From Myxococcales bacterium (lineage in GTDB: Bacteria; Myxococcota_A; Polyangia; Polyangiales; Polyangiaceae): 64,000 nt of DNA. Numbering within the stretch: the stretch's first letter is position 1; each line of letters begins with the position of its first letter. The DNA lies in the NCBI GenBank assembly GCA_016720545.1, contig JADKKK010000006.1, positions 241,501 through 305,500 of the forward strand. Direction: 5' to 3'. Below the pieces are notes generated by a model, which saw only the letters and a list, made by a program, of their open reading frames with translations, was not told where the DNA came from and searched no databases. Below, one piece after another: positions 9,952-18,413 of the stretch. The translations under genes and the position numbers were made by a program.

Positions 9952-11382
9952 GTGATCGAGCCCCAGTTCGCCGGCTACCGGGTCGTGGACACGATCGGCT
10001 CGGGCGCGCTCGCCACGATCTACAAGGCAGAGCAGGAGAGCCTGGGGCGCACGGTCGCCATCAAGGCCCTGAAGGGCTCGATCGCGCCCTCGTCCAGCTT
10101 CGCCGCGCAGCTCGATCGCGAGGCCAAGGTGCTCGGCGAGCTCTTCCACGCGAACGTGGTCCTGCTCGTCGACTACCGCGCCGCCGCGACGGACGAGCCC
10201 TCGTTCCTGGTGCTCGAGTACGTCGACGGCCCGAGCCTCGCGGAGCTCGTCGCGCGACGACGCGTGCTGCGCCCCGAGGCCGCGGCGGCCATCGGCTACC
10301 AAGTCGCGGAAGGCCTCGCCCACACCCACGAGCGCGGCGTCGTGCACCGCGACATCAAGCCTCAGAACGTGCTGCTCTCCCGCCGGGGAGATGTAAAGAT
10401 CATTGACTTCGGCATCGCAGAGCGCGAGCGACTGCCGAGCGTGGCCGAGCCGCTCCCCGCGCGCGATGGCCCGGAGCGGAGGCACGCGGCGTTCGGGACG
10501 CCCGCGTACATGTCGCCCGAGCAAATCCTCGGCGACACGGTCGACGCGCGCAGCGACCTCTTCTCCCTCGGGGTCATCCTCTACCGCATGCTCACGGGCA
10601 CGCGGCCCTTCGAAGGCGAGGCGAGCGGCGGCGTGGCCGCCCGGGTCGGCGCGCCACGCCTCCGCCGCGACGCCCCGGTGCCGTTTCGAGAGCGCGCCCC
10701 CGACGTGCCCCGCCCGCTCGAGCGGGTCGTCATGAAGCTGCTCCAGAAGAACCCGAGCGACCGCTTCTCGACGGCCCGCGAGGTCGCCGACGAGCTCGGC
10801 ACCTTCCTCAGGTCGTTCTCGGGCGCCTCTCCCCAGCGCCTCGTGGTCGCCGCGCTCGTCGAGGCCGGCTACGTCAAAGACGACGTCGGGCGGCGGCCCG
10901 GCGTGTCCGACGCCTCCACGCGGCGCACCCGCAGGTCGGCGATGAGCGTGCGCGGCTCTGCGCTGGGCTTCGCCGCGATCGGCGCGGGCTTCGTGCTGTT
11001 CGCGGGGCTCTCCGAGGTGGTGGCCAGCGACTCGCGCACGGTGCGCGCCGCCGGCTCGAGGCCGCTCGAGCTCGCGCCCGCCCAGGGGGGCTCGCTGCGG
11101 GTGCTCGCGACGCCGTGGGCGGAGGTCGCCGTCGACGGCCAGTTCGTCGACACCACCCCCTTCGCCCGGTCGATCCCGCTGCCGCCTGGTCCCCACTTCG
11201 TCACCCTCACGCACCCGAACGCACGCCCCGAGAGCCGCCAAGTGCAGATCCGCTCCGGTGAGGTCGTCACGGTCGACGTGGCGCTCGACCTCGGCGAAGC
11301 CCGAGATGCAGGCACCGACGCCGACGACGCGAGCGCCTCCGCGTCGAGCGCGAGCAGCGCAGCCCCGTCGAGGGCGCCGTGA
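9952..11382 (+). CDS. Membrane-anchored Ser/Thr protein kinase with PEGA domain
   Basis: 476 residues from the GTG at 9952. Kinase domain about 8-285: glycine loop GSGALA, K38 in VAIK, HRDIKPQN near 131, DFG near 152, then GTPAYMSPEQ and SDLFSLGVILYRML. One membrane helix lies near 338-360 (LGFAAIGAGFVLFAGL). Outside it is a PEGA domain (about 380-445, with the PEGA-like TPWAEVAVDG and GPHFVTLTHP) and a Ser/Ala/Asp-rich tail. So the sensor part is probably periplasmic and the kinase cytoplasmic. The next gene starts inside its stop (GTGA), which suggests joint expression with a LysM cell-wall-binding protein. The signal sensed is unknown. Confidence 0.88.
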   Translation: MIEPQFAGYRVVDTIGSGALATIYKAEQESLGRTVAIKALKGSIAPSSSFAAQLDREAKVLGELFHANVVLLVDYRAAATDEPSFLVLEYVDGPSLAELVARRRVLRPEAAAAIGYQVAEGLAHTHERGVVHRDIKPQNVLLSRRGDVKIIDFGIAERERLPSVAEPLPARDGPERRHAAFGTPAYMSPEQILGDTVDARSDLFSLGVILYRMLTGTRPFEGEASGGVAARVGAPRLRRDAPVPFRERAPDVPRPLERVVMKLLQKNPSDRFSTAREVADELGTFLRSFSGASPQRLVVAALVEAGYVKDDVGRRPGVSDASTRRTRRSAMSVRGSALGFAAIGAGFVLFAGLSEVVASDSRTVRAAGSRPLELAPAQGGSLRVLATPWAEVAVDGQFVDTTPFARSIPLPPGPHFVTLTHPNARPESRQVQIRSGEVVTVDVALDLGEARDAGTDADDASASASSASSAAPSRAP

Positions 11383-12359
11383 CCGGCCGCCCCTTCCCGG
11401 CCCGCGGGCTACGCCTGCTGGGGTGTGCCGCCGCGGCATCCGTCGGGCTCCTCGTCGGCCATGCGGACGTCGCGGCCTTCCCCCACACGCTCCAGCCAGG
11501 CGAGACCCTCGCCCAGCTCGCGGTTGGCTACTACGGCAGCGCCCGGTTCGAGGCCGTGCTCGCCGGCGCGAACGGCCTCGACTCGCGCGGAGCGTCGGTC
11601 GTGCCGGGCATGCGCCTCGAGGTGCCCGCCCCCAGCCACCACCGCGTGGTGGAGCGCGAGACCTGGCCCGACCTCGCGGAGCGCTTCCTCGGCGATCGCC
11701 GGAGGGCCGACGCGCTCGCGAAAATGAACCACGCCGTCCCTTGGGTGCCGCCCTCGATCGCCCAGGAGATCGAGGTGCCCGCGGTGCTCGTCCACATCGC
11801 CGGCGACGACGAGAAGATGAGCACGCTCGCGGCACGCTACTTCGGCGAGCCGAACCGCTACTGGGAGCTCAACGCCTACAATTTCCGCAAGAACGACGGC
11901 TCCGCGAAGGCCGACCAGCTCGCTCGCGGCGAGGTCGTGCTCGTGCCCCTGTTCGAGCTCGTGCTCACCGAGGGCGGCAAGCGCGAGGCGCGCCGCGGCG
12001 GGCAGCGCGTGCTGAGCGAGGGCGGCGGCGAGGCGCACGTGGCGCAGCGCCGCGCCGAGACCGAGATCCCGCCCTTGCTCGCCGACGTGCGCGGCGGTCG
12101 GTACGTCGACGCGGTCGCGCGCGGCAACCGCCTGCTCGGCAGCGGAGATCTCACGCGCGCGCAGCTCGCGGTCATCCACCGCGCGCTCCTGGAGGCTTAT
12201 GTGGCGCTCGACGCCTGGGGCGCGGCCGTGGGGGCGTGCACCGCGTGGCGCACGGCCAGCGAGGCGAGCGCGCCGCAGGCGCCGCGAGACGCCCCCCGGT
12301 GGGAGCTCGATCCCCGCACGGTGTCGCCTAAGATACGCGCGGCGTGCACCGGAAAATGA
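11379..12359 (+). CDS. Secreted LysM-repeat protein
   Basis: 326 residues; GTG start overlaps the kinase stop by four bases. An N-terminal signal peptide (LLGCAAAASVGLLVGHADVAAFP) is followed by LysM-like units: HTLQPGETLAQLAVGYYG, a second degenerate unit beginning HRVVERETWPDLAERFLG, and a third HIAGDDEKMSTLAARYFG with NRYWELNAYN. LysM modules bind peptidoglycan. The C-terminal 120 residues are helical and not recognised. The coupling to the PEGA kinase suggests that the pair monitors or organises the cell wall, which is inference. No enzyme domain is visible. Confidence 0.82.
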   Translation: MTGRPFPARGLRLLGCAAAASVGLLVGHADVAAFPHTLQPGETLAQLAVGYYGSARFEAVLAGANGLDSRGASVVPGMRLEVPAPSHHRVVERETWPDLAERFLGDRRRADALAKMNHAVPWVPPSIAQEIEVPAVLVHIAGDDEKMSTLAARYFGEPNRYWELNAYNFRKNDGSAKADQLARGEVVLVPLFELVLTEGGKREARRGGQRVLSEGGGEAHVAQRRAETEIPPLLADVRGGRYVDAVARGNRLLGSGDLTRAQLAVIHRALLEAYVALDAWGAAVGACTAWRTASEASAPQAPRDAPRWELDPRTVSPKIRAACTGK

Positions 12360-12399
12360 CGAGCAGTAACGGGCGTTTGTGCCTACTTCTGGCCGGCGC

Positions 12400-14364
12400 C
12401 TAACGCACCGGCCTCGCGCAGCGGCCGCCGGTCTTGCCGTATTGGAACGTGACCGGCTTCCAGTTGCTGGGGTTGGCCGCGTTCCCGGCCAGATAGGCCT
12501 CGTTGTAGCGCGCGTGGCCCTCCCACGAATACCCCACGAGGGGAAGGTGCGGTAGCGGACCCTCGTGCCGAAGGACGCCGTTCACGCCCTGGCGGACGCA
12601 GGGGCTCTCGCCGGGGCCCGGGCGCGCCGACGTGTCGCAGATATCGTAGATGGCGCCCGAAGGCGTGACGGGCGGGTCAGGGACCCAGCCGGTCTCGAGC
12701 GAAGCGCCGCCGATATCCATCCAGCCGTCGCCGCTCGTCGAGGTGGCGGCCGTGACGTCCGCGGGGAAGCGCCCGGGCGCCGAGATGAGCCCCGACGCGT
12801 CGTTCTCCGAAGCCACCCCGCCCGGGTATCGGTAGTGGATGCCCTGCGCGGGCCACGTGTCCTTGGGGGTGCAGCCCGGCCAGCCCGCGATGGGGCAGTC
12901 GAACGTGCCGTTTTGCCCGTTTCGCCAGTTGAACTCGCCCGGCCCGAGCACTGAGGCCCAGGGCACGTACACGTTCGTCGCCCCGACGACCTGCGGGTTG
13001 TTTCCCCACACCTGCTGGTAGTCGGTCATCGCCGCCAGCTCGCCGCCGTCCCACGCGCAGAACGCCATGAAGAGCAGCGACATCGCGCAGTTCATGGGCT
13101 TCTCGTCCAGGGAGGCCTGCGAGAAGCGCCGGTTGCCGTTGTTGTCGATGCCGTACGCGCGGAGCGTGGCGGCGTCTTGCCAATAGGTGGGGTGGCCGTA
13201 CGAGCCCGAGCCCACCCAACACCCGTCGAGCGCGTTCATCGGGTCGAGGGGGTACACGCCGAGGTGCACCGAGAGCGGGGGCTTGGCGCTGAGCGCGCTG
13301 GACGCCGGGAGGATGTCGACCACGCTGGGGTAGTTGGCTGCCAGATAGCCGAGCTGCGAGTCGGGATTGGCGGCCCCGAAGTCGTAGGCGAACTGCCGAA
13401 TATTGGCCGTGCCGTAGGTCGACGTGATCCCGTCGACGAAGCGGCGCACGCGGCCTGCGGTCACCTCGTACTTGTCGAGTCGGCGCGTCGGGTCGAGCGG
13501 GAGCGGGAGCGACTTGCAGCAGCTCTCGTGGGACTCGCCGCCGGAGCCCGTCTCGCCCGCGCCGCAGGTGTCCACGCCGGACGCCGAGTCGCCCGCGCCG
13601 ATGCCGCACGAGGTGCCCGCCACGCACACGCCCTTCGAGCCGCTGCACACGCCGCTGCGGCAGTCGGTCGCCACGGTGCACACCACGCCGTCATCACACC
13701 GGAGCGCGGGATCGTCCACTGCGCCCGGGCCGCCGCAGTCGCCGCCGCCGCCGGGGCCCGGGCCGCCGCCGCCGTCCGGGACGCACAGGAAGCTCGTGTC
13801 GGCGTTGCTGATCTCGCCGGGCGCGCAGGCGACGCACTCGGCCGAGGTCGCGCCCGGACCCGCGGTCGTGAGGCCGTCGCCGCACGCGCCGCAGGCCGCG
13901 CTCCCCTCGGCGTCGCTGAACTGGCCTTGAGCGCAGGGCGTGCATGTCCCGCTGCCGGCGTCCGCGAAGGTGCCCGCGGGGCACGCCGCGCACCCAGTGC
14001 TCCCCTCGAGCTCCGCGTAGAAGCCGGGGTCGCACGCGGTGCAAGCGGCGCTCCCGTCGGCGCCGGTGAAGGTGCCGGTCGGGCACGCGGTGCAGGCGGC
14101 GCTCCCCGCCTCCGAGGCCGAGCCCGCGGCGCAAGGCAGACACGCCTCGCCGCCGACCGACGAGGTGCCGGCGGCGCACAGCTGGCACCCCTCGGCGCCG
14201 TCGGGCTCCTGGCCGTCGGGGCACACCTCGCCCTCGGCCAGCGCGCTCTTTGCGCGCGCGGTCCGCGGCGCGCGGTCGGGCTCGTCGGCCGGGGTGCTGC
14301 ACCCGGCGAGGGAGAGGAGAGTGACGCCCAGCACACCGACCGTTGCGAACGAAGTCAGCCGCAT
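12400..14364 (-). CDS. Lipoprotein with ephrin-receptor-like Cys repeats and an FGE/SUMF1-like C-terminal domain
   Basis: 654 residues from the ATG at 14362-14364; lipobox SLAGC follows a short hydrophobic stretch. Residues about 45-170 hold repeats of the form CxxCPAGTFxDAGSGTCTPC (GCC2/GCC3 type), then a Gly/Pro-rich linker and a Cys-rich stretch (CDDGVVCTVATDC). From about 310 (LDKYEVTAGRVRRFVDG) to the end (KTGGRCARPVR) the pattern is that of formylglycine-generating-enzyme-like domains, including NCAMSLLFMAFCAWDGGEL. Such domains in myxobacterial lipoproteins are usually not sulfatase activators; a binding or structural role is possible. An alternative upstream ATG would hide the lipobox. 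Cell-surface location inferred. Confidence 0.8.
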   Translation of the reverse strand: MRLTSFATVGVLGVTLLSLAGCSTPADEPDRAPRTARAKSALAEGEVCPDGQEPDGAEGCQLCAAGTSSVGGEACLPCAAGSASEAGSAACTACPTGTFTGADGSAACTACDPGFYAELEGSTGCAACPAGTFADAGSGTCTPCAQGQFSDAEGSAACGACGDGLTTAGPGATSAECVACAPGEISNADTSFLCVPDGGGGPGPGGGGDCGGPGAVDDPALRCDDGVVCTVATDCRSGVCSGSKGVCVAGTSCGIGAGDSASGVDTCGAGETGSGGESHESCCKSLPLPLDPTRRLDKYEVTAGRVRRFVDGITSTYGTANIRQFAYDFGAANPDSQLGYLAANYPSVVDILPASSALSAKPPLSVHLGVYPLDPMNALDGCWVGSGSYGHPTYWQDAATLRAYGIDNNGNRRFSQASLDEKPMNCAMSLLFMAFCAWDGGELAAMTDYQQVWGNNPQVVGATNVYVPWASVLGPGEFNWRNGQNGTFDCPIAGWPGCTPKDTWPAQGIHYRYPGGVASENDASGLISAPGRFPADVTAATSTSGDGWMDIGGASLETGWVPDPPVTPSGAIYDICDTSARPGPGESPCVRQGVNGVLRHEGPLPHLPLVGYSWEGHARYNEAYLAGNAANPSNWKPVTFQYGKTGGRCARPVR

Positions 14365-14460
14365 ACTTCCAGCGGTATCAGGGGGGCGCGCAAGCGCAAC
14401 TACGCGCAGCTTCGCGCCCGTCGATTCGTCGGTGCGTGTGGGCGTTCGCCGTACGCGCGC

Positions 14461-14504
14461 ACCTCGCGCACACCTCGCGCGCACCTCGCGCACACCTCGA
14501 TCAC
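14461..14504. repeat. Short tandem repeat, four 11-bp units
   Basis: The unit ACCTCGCGCAC occurs four times in a row with one or two changes per copy (14461, 14472, 14483, 14494). It lies in the 224-base gap between two divergent lipoprotein genes, just outside both starts. No gene or clear promoter was seen in the gap. Confidence 0.75.
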
Positions 14505-14588
14505 GCGTCGCTCGCGCCTCGCTCGCGTCGCGCGTGATGCTCGCCTCGAGCGCCGCCGCACACCGCCGATCTCCGCTATGCGTGGAGG

Positions 14589-14903
14589 ATGCGCGCTCGC
14601 TCTCTGTTGCCTCCGATCGTCACGGCGCTGTGGCTCGTCGCGCTCGCGGGGTGCCCAGCGCCTCCGCCCGCCACGGCGCCGGGCGAGGGGAAGCCGGACG
14701 TGTGGCCCCCGAAGTGCGAAGAGGGTACGATCTGGCTCTATTCCGAGCCCGGGTGTGGCTCCGGTGAGCGCCGGCCCACGGGGGCGTGTGTGGCGGCGCC
14801 GCCCTGCGTGGAGGACTTCTGCTCCTGCGATCACGCCACGGTCTCCGGCTGCGGCGGCGCCCCCGAGCCGTGGGTCTCGCGCGGCGCGTGCGCCCCGAAG
14901 TGA
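14589..14903 (+). CDS. Small Cys-rich lipoprotein of unknown function
   Basis: 104 residues. A signal peptide ends in a lipobox (LWLVALAGC), followed by a Pro-rich linker and eight further cysteines in the mature part (KCEEGTIWLYSEPGCGSGE, APPCVEDFCSCD, SGCGGAP, GACAPK), spaced as if in disulfide bonds. A GGAGG sits 4 bases before the ATG. Small proteins of this build are frequent in myxobacteria. No function can be assigned. Confidence 0.7.
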   Translation: MRARSLLPPIVTALWLVALAGCPAPPPATAPGEGKPDVWPPKCEEGTIWLYSEPGCGSGERRPTGACVAAPPCVEDFCSCDHATVSGCGGAPEPWVSRGACAPK

Positions 14904-15002
14904 GCCTCGCGGCGGCGCTGGCAGCGCATGCCGCGCACGAGGTACGCTGGTGAGGCGCGCGCGACGCGCCGGCGCGATGACGCCCGATCACGGGATGTCG
15001 AG

Positions 15003-15025
15003 ACGCCGTCACGACGCGACGGCGT
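15003..15025. other. Perfect 8-bp inverted repeat upstream of the glycosidase-like gene
   Basis: ACGCCGTC and GACGGCGT flank a 7-base loop, 32 bases before the start codon at 15057 and just before its AAGGAG ribosome site (15041-15046). No T run follows, so it is not a typical terminator; it could be an operator or a leader hairpin. Confidence 0.4.
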
Positions 15026-15056
15026 AAGCGGCCACGACACAAGGAGACGAGCGACG

Positions 15057-16478
15057 ATGCGCGACGACACCCGGCGGACGGTCCTCGCGAGCGCGTCACT
15101 CGCTGCGCTGACGCTCTCGGTCGCGGGCGAGGCGCGCGCAGCGCCGCGCGACCTCGGCTTCAACGTGCACCAGTCACCGACTGTGGGCCTCGACGCCACG
15201 CGCGACGCCGGCGTGGGCTGGGTGCGCATCGACTTCAACTGGCTCGACGCACAGCCACGCAGCGCGGCCGCGTACGACTGGACCCGGTTCGACGCGCTCA
15301 TCGACGGCGCGATCGCCCGGAAGCTCCGCGTCCTCGCGGTCGTGGGCTACACGCCCGCGTGGGCCTCTCAGGCCGACGCGAAAGGCGGCGGCTCGGCGAA
15401 CGACGTGCCCAAGGCCGGCACGTTCGGGCCCTTCGTGACCGCGGTGGTGAACCGCTACAAGGCGAAGGTGACGCACTACGAGATCTGGAACGAGCCCAAC
15501 CTCGAGCAGTTCTTCGAAGGCTCGCCGCGCGACTACATCGATCGCGTCTTCTTGCCCGGCGCCGACGCCGTCCACGCGGCGTGCCCGGCGTGCAAGGTGG
15601 TGGGGCCGGGCCTCGCCTCGATCGGGAACGAATACGGCGACTGGCTCGATCAAGTGCTGAGCGCGGGCAAGAGCAAGCTCGACATCGTGAGCGGCCACAT
15701 CTACGCGGGGTTCCCGCCGCCCGCTGGCGGCGGTGGCGCTGGCACGACGTCGGACAGCTTCTTCAACAAGCTCGAGCGGCACCGCGTCGTCGAGCTCGGC
15801 GGGGTGAAGGTCTACGAGGGCTCGCGCTCGTTCAAAGAGGTCATGGATAAGCACGGCGTGACCGCGCCGTTCTGGATCACCGAGACCGGGCGCGAAGCGA
15901 CCGCCGGCGACGCCACCCAAGAGGAGGCGCAGCGCGTCTACTACCGCCAAGTGCTCGAGGTCATGCTCACGCGGCCGTGGTGGACGGGCACGATCTTCTA
16001 CGAGGCCTTCGACGAGCCGCCTGCTCCGTACACCTGGGGGATCGTGGTGAGCGACCCGGCCGCACCAGGTGGGTACCGGGCGAAGCCCGCGCTCGCGTTC
16101 CTGAAGAAGGTGACGAGCTCGCAGCCCGAGCTCGGAGGCAACAAGACCGACTGCGACGACGGGCTCGACAACGATCTCGACGGGCGCGTCGACTTCCCCT
16201 CCGATCGCGAGTGCGCGTCCGCCACGGGCGCCTCGGAGGGCACCGCGCCTGCTCCAGGCACCGGCAACAACGGAGGCCCCACGGGTCGAGACGCCGGCGT
16301 CCCGGCGCCGCCCGATGAAGAGGACGCGAGCCCCGGCGCGTCTCCCCCGGCCGCCGCCACGGGCGACGCGGGGGGTTGCTCGACGTCCGGCGCGGGCTCG
16401 CGGCTCGGCGCTGCCTTCGCAGCCTTTTCGGCCTTCGCGCTCGCCCTCGCCATGAGGCGGCGCCGGCGCCCCCGCTGA
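15057..16478 (+). CDS. Secreted glycosidase-like TIM-barrel protein with MYXO-CTERM-like sorting tail
   Basis: 473 residues; start set by AAGGAG 11 bases upstream and by the signal peptide (ASLAALTLSVAGEARA). The barrel (about 30-340) resembles clan GH-A families such as GH39/GH5: HYEIWNEPN near 142 carries the acid/base Glu, and WITETGRE near 280 the likely nucleophile Glu. The tail has a Ca-binding-like CDDGLDNDLDGRVDFPSD segment common before sorting signals in myxobacteria, then a Pro/Ala/Asp linker, a Gly-Gly-Cys, a membrane helix and MRRRRRPR. This Cys-helix-Arg order is the MYXO-CTERM type, used for cell-surface anchoring by a myxosortase. Substrate unknown. Confidence 0.82.
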   Translation: MRDDTRRTVLASASLAALTLSVAGEARAAPRDLGFNVHQSPTVGLDATRDAGVGWVRIDFNWLDAQPRSAAAYDWTRFDALIDGAIARKLRVLAVVGYTPAWASQADAKGGGSANDVPKAGTFGPFVTAVVNRYKAKVTHYEIWNEPNLEQFFEGSPRDYIDRVFLPGADAVHAACPACKVVGPGLASIGNEYGDWLDQVLSAGKSKLDIVSGHIYAGFPPPAGGGGAGTTSDSFFNKLERHRVVELGGVKVYEGSRSFKEVMDKHGVTAPFWITETGREATAGDATQEEAQRVYYRQVLEVMLTRPWWTGTIFYEAFDEPPAPYTWGIVVSDPAAPGGYRAKPALAFLKKVTSSQPELGGNKTDCDDGLDNDLDGRVDFPSDRECASATGASEGTAPAPGTGNNGGPTGRDAGVPAPPDEEDASPGASPPAAATGDAGGCSTSGAGSRLGAAFAAFSAFALALAMRRRRRPR

Positions 16479-16594
16479 GCACTACAACCTTAATGGTTTC
16501 GCGCACCTCGGGTTCGCCCGGGAATTTTCCCGATTTCGGTGGGGAGATGTTCCTGGAACTTGCGTAGAACTGCGCCAGAAGGAGAACGCGACAC

Positions 16595-17869
16595 GTGCAA
16601 TACCTCGGCTTTTTTCTGATTTTCGTCGCCCTGATCGCGGGCGTCGTCGGCTTGATGCAGCACCTGAAGATGAAGAAGATCCTCGCGGCCCCGTTCAAGA
16701 AGACGGGCGAAGCGGCGGGTGGACAGGGCGCGGACGCCCAGGGGCGTATCAGCACCGAGGGCGCCGTTCAGCCTGGCCAGCAGCAGCTCGTCGCGCCTTG
16801 CTCCGGCAAGCCCTGCCTCTACTACGAGATCGAGATCATCCAGCACTGGCACAAGTACGTGCAGACCGAGAACGGCACCAAGAAGGAGACGGGCAAGACC
16901 ACCGTCAACACCCAGAAGGTCGGCTCCGTCTTCTACGTGAATGACGGCTCGGGCCCGGTCGCGGTCGACGCGACGAAGGGCATGGACGTCGAGCTCGAGA
17001 AGTCGTTCAACCAGAAGCAGGGCGTCTCCTGGGGCGACGTGATGTTCGGTCAGGGCTACCGCGTGAGCGTGAGCGTCCCCGGCGGCGACAAGACCGGTGA
17101 CGGCGTCGAGTGCATCGAGAAGCTCGTCGCGCCGCAGGGGAACCTCTTCGTCATGGGCAAGTTCAACGCGGGCGCCATCACGAAGGAGGACGGCATGCTC
17201 GGCAAGCTCCTCGCTTCCACCAAGGGTCGCGACAAGCTCGTCGGCGCCACCAAGCGCAACTCGCTCATCGGCTTCATCGGCGCCGGCGTGTCGATGCTCA
17301 TCGGGCTGCCCGTGTCGATCTTCGCGGATCCCCCGGCGCCCGGCGTCAACTACTGCCAGATCACCGACCAGACCGAGGCCGGCAAGAAGTGCACGGGCAA
17401 GATCTACAACGACACCGGCGAGACCGTGTCGCTGAAGGTCACCAAGGCCGGCACCTACCACATCCACGCCCAGGCCCCTTCCCACATCAAGATCCCCCTC
17501 TCCCCGGTCCTCAACGTGACCAGCGCCGCGGGCAAGGTCGTCGCGAAGGACGAGCACACCGACGCCGAAGTCGAGCTCGAGCCGGGCGACTACAAGATCA
17601 ACATCACCGACTCGTTCAAGGGCGATCCCTCCCACTTCAAGGGTGGCTTCAGCTTCGAGCTCGAAGTGAAGCAGACCAAGGTGGCCGAGGCCGCGCCGAG
17701 CGCCTCTGCGGCCGACAGCGCCGAGCCCGCCGCCAGCGCCAGCGCGAGCAGCAGCGCCAAGCCCGTCATCGCGAAGCCCGGCACCAAGCCGGCGCTCAAG
17801 CCGGCCCCCGCGCCGACCGCCAAGCCGACCGCGAAGCCCGCGCCCGCGAAGCCGGCTCCCAAGAAGTAA
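16595..17869 (+). CDS. GIDE-domain membrane protein without RING finger
   Basis: 424 residues from a GTG at 16595 with AGAAGGAGA upstream. The N-terminal helix (YLGFFLIFVALIAGVVGL) is followed by a domain of the GIDE type (ISTEGAVQPGQQQLVAPCSG then KPCLYYEIEI), known from the mitochondrial ligase MUL1/MAPL and from bacterial proteins of unknown role. A second helix pair lies near 227-247 (SLIGFIGAGVSMLIGLPVSI). The remainder is a beta-rich region, probably on the opposite side of the membrane, and an Ala/Lys/Pro tail of PAPAKP-like repeats. No RING or enzyme motif is present. The palindrome CGGGAATTTTCCCG at 16518-16531 upstream might be an operator. A clear terminator follows. Confidence 0.75.
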   Translation: MQYLGFFLIFVALIAGVVGLMQHLKMKKILAAPFKKTGEAAGGQGADAQGRISTEGAVQPGQQQLVAPCSGKPCLYYEIEIIQHWHKYVQTENGTKKETGKTTVNTQKVGSVFYVNDGSGPVAVDATKGMDVELEKSFNQKQGVSWGDVMFGQGYRVSVSVPGGDKTGDGVECIEKLVAPQGNLFVMGKFNAGAITKEDGMLGKLLASTKGRDKLVGATKRNSLIGFIGAGVSMLIGLPVSIFADPPAPGVNYCQITDQTEAGKKCTGKIYNDTGETVSLKVTKAGTYHIHAQAPSHIKIPLSPVLNVTSAAGKVVAKDEHTDAEVELEPGDYKINITDSFKGDPSHFKGGFSFELEVKQTKVAEAAPSASAADSAEPAASASASSSAKPVIAKPGTKPALKPAPAPTAKPTAKPAPAKPAPKK

Positions 17870-17896
17870 CGGATCTCCTCCCGTCCTTCACGCGCC

Positions 17897-17930
17897 AGGC
17901 GGCGACTTCGGTCGCCGCCTTTGGCCTTTT
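17897..17930 (+). terminator. Rho-independent terminator after the GIDE-domain gene
   Basis: A 10-bp perfect stem (AGGCGGCGAC / GTCGCCGCCT, 17897-17906 and 17911-17920) closes a TTCG tetraloop and is followed by TTGGCCTTTT. It starts 27 bases after the stop at 17869. Its position also argues against the GTG at 17931 as start of the next gene. Confidence 0.85.
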
Positions 17931-17948
17931 GTGGGCGACACTCGCCGC

Positions 17949-18413
17949 ATGAGCCGCGACGAGTTCACGCTCCTCTTCCCGAACCGAGTCCGCTGGGCGG
18001 AGGTCGATCGCCAGGACGTCGTGTTCAACCCGCACTACTTCACGTACTTCGATCTGGCCGTGTGCGAGTACTGGCGCGCCGCCCGCATCGCCTACCCGAA
18101 GGGCTACGTCGACGTGTACGGGTGCGACACGTTCGCGGTGAAGGCCACCGCGCAATTTCACGCCTCGGCGCGCTACGACGAGCTGCTCGAGCTCGGCTGC
18201 CGCGTAACGCGTATCGGCGCGACCTCCCTCGTCTTTTCACTCGGGGTGTGGCGTGGCGACGAGCACCTCACCTCCGGTGAGCTCGTGTACGTGAACACCG
18301 ACCTCGCGACCCGCACCGCGACGCCTTGGCCCGAGGCGTTCGTCGCCAGCGTCCTCGCCTTCGAGCGGGTCGCCCCGCGCGTCGCGGTCGCGCCCGCGCG
18401 GCCCACCGAGTGA
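17949..18413 (+). CDS. Hotdog-fold acyl-CoA thioesterase (4HBT/YbgC type)
   Basis: 154 residues from the ATG at 17949; the in-frame GTG at 17931 sits on the terminator and is rejected. The segment RWAEVDRQDVVFNPHYFTYFDLA matches the catalytic block of YbgC/FadM-like thioesterases (Asp followed by the N-x-x-Y-F helix), and the length is right for a single hotdog domain. Such enzymes hydrolyse short or medium acyl-CoAs in the cytoplasm. The stop overlaps the start of the aspartic protease gene by one base (TGATG), so the two are cotranscribed. Substrate not known. Confidence 0.85.
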   Translation: MSRDEFTLLFPNRVRWAEVDRQDVVFNPHYFTYFDLAVCEYWRAARIAYPKGYVDVYGCDTFAVKATAQFHASARYDELLELGCRVTRIGATSLVFSLGVWRGDEHLTSGELVYVNTDLATRTATPWPEAFVASVLAFERVAPRVAVAPARPTE

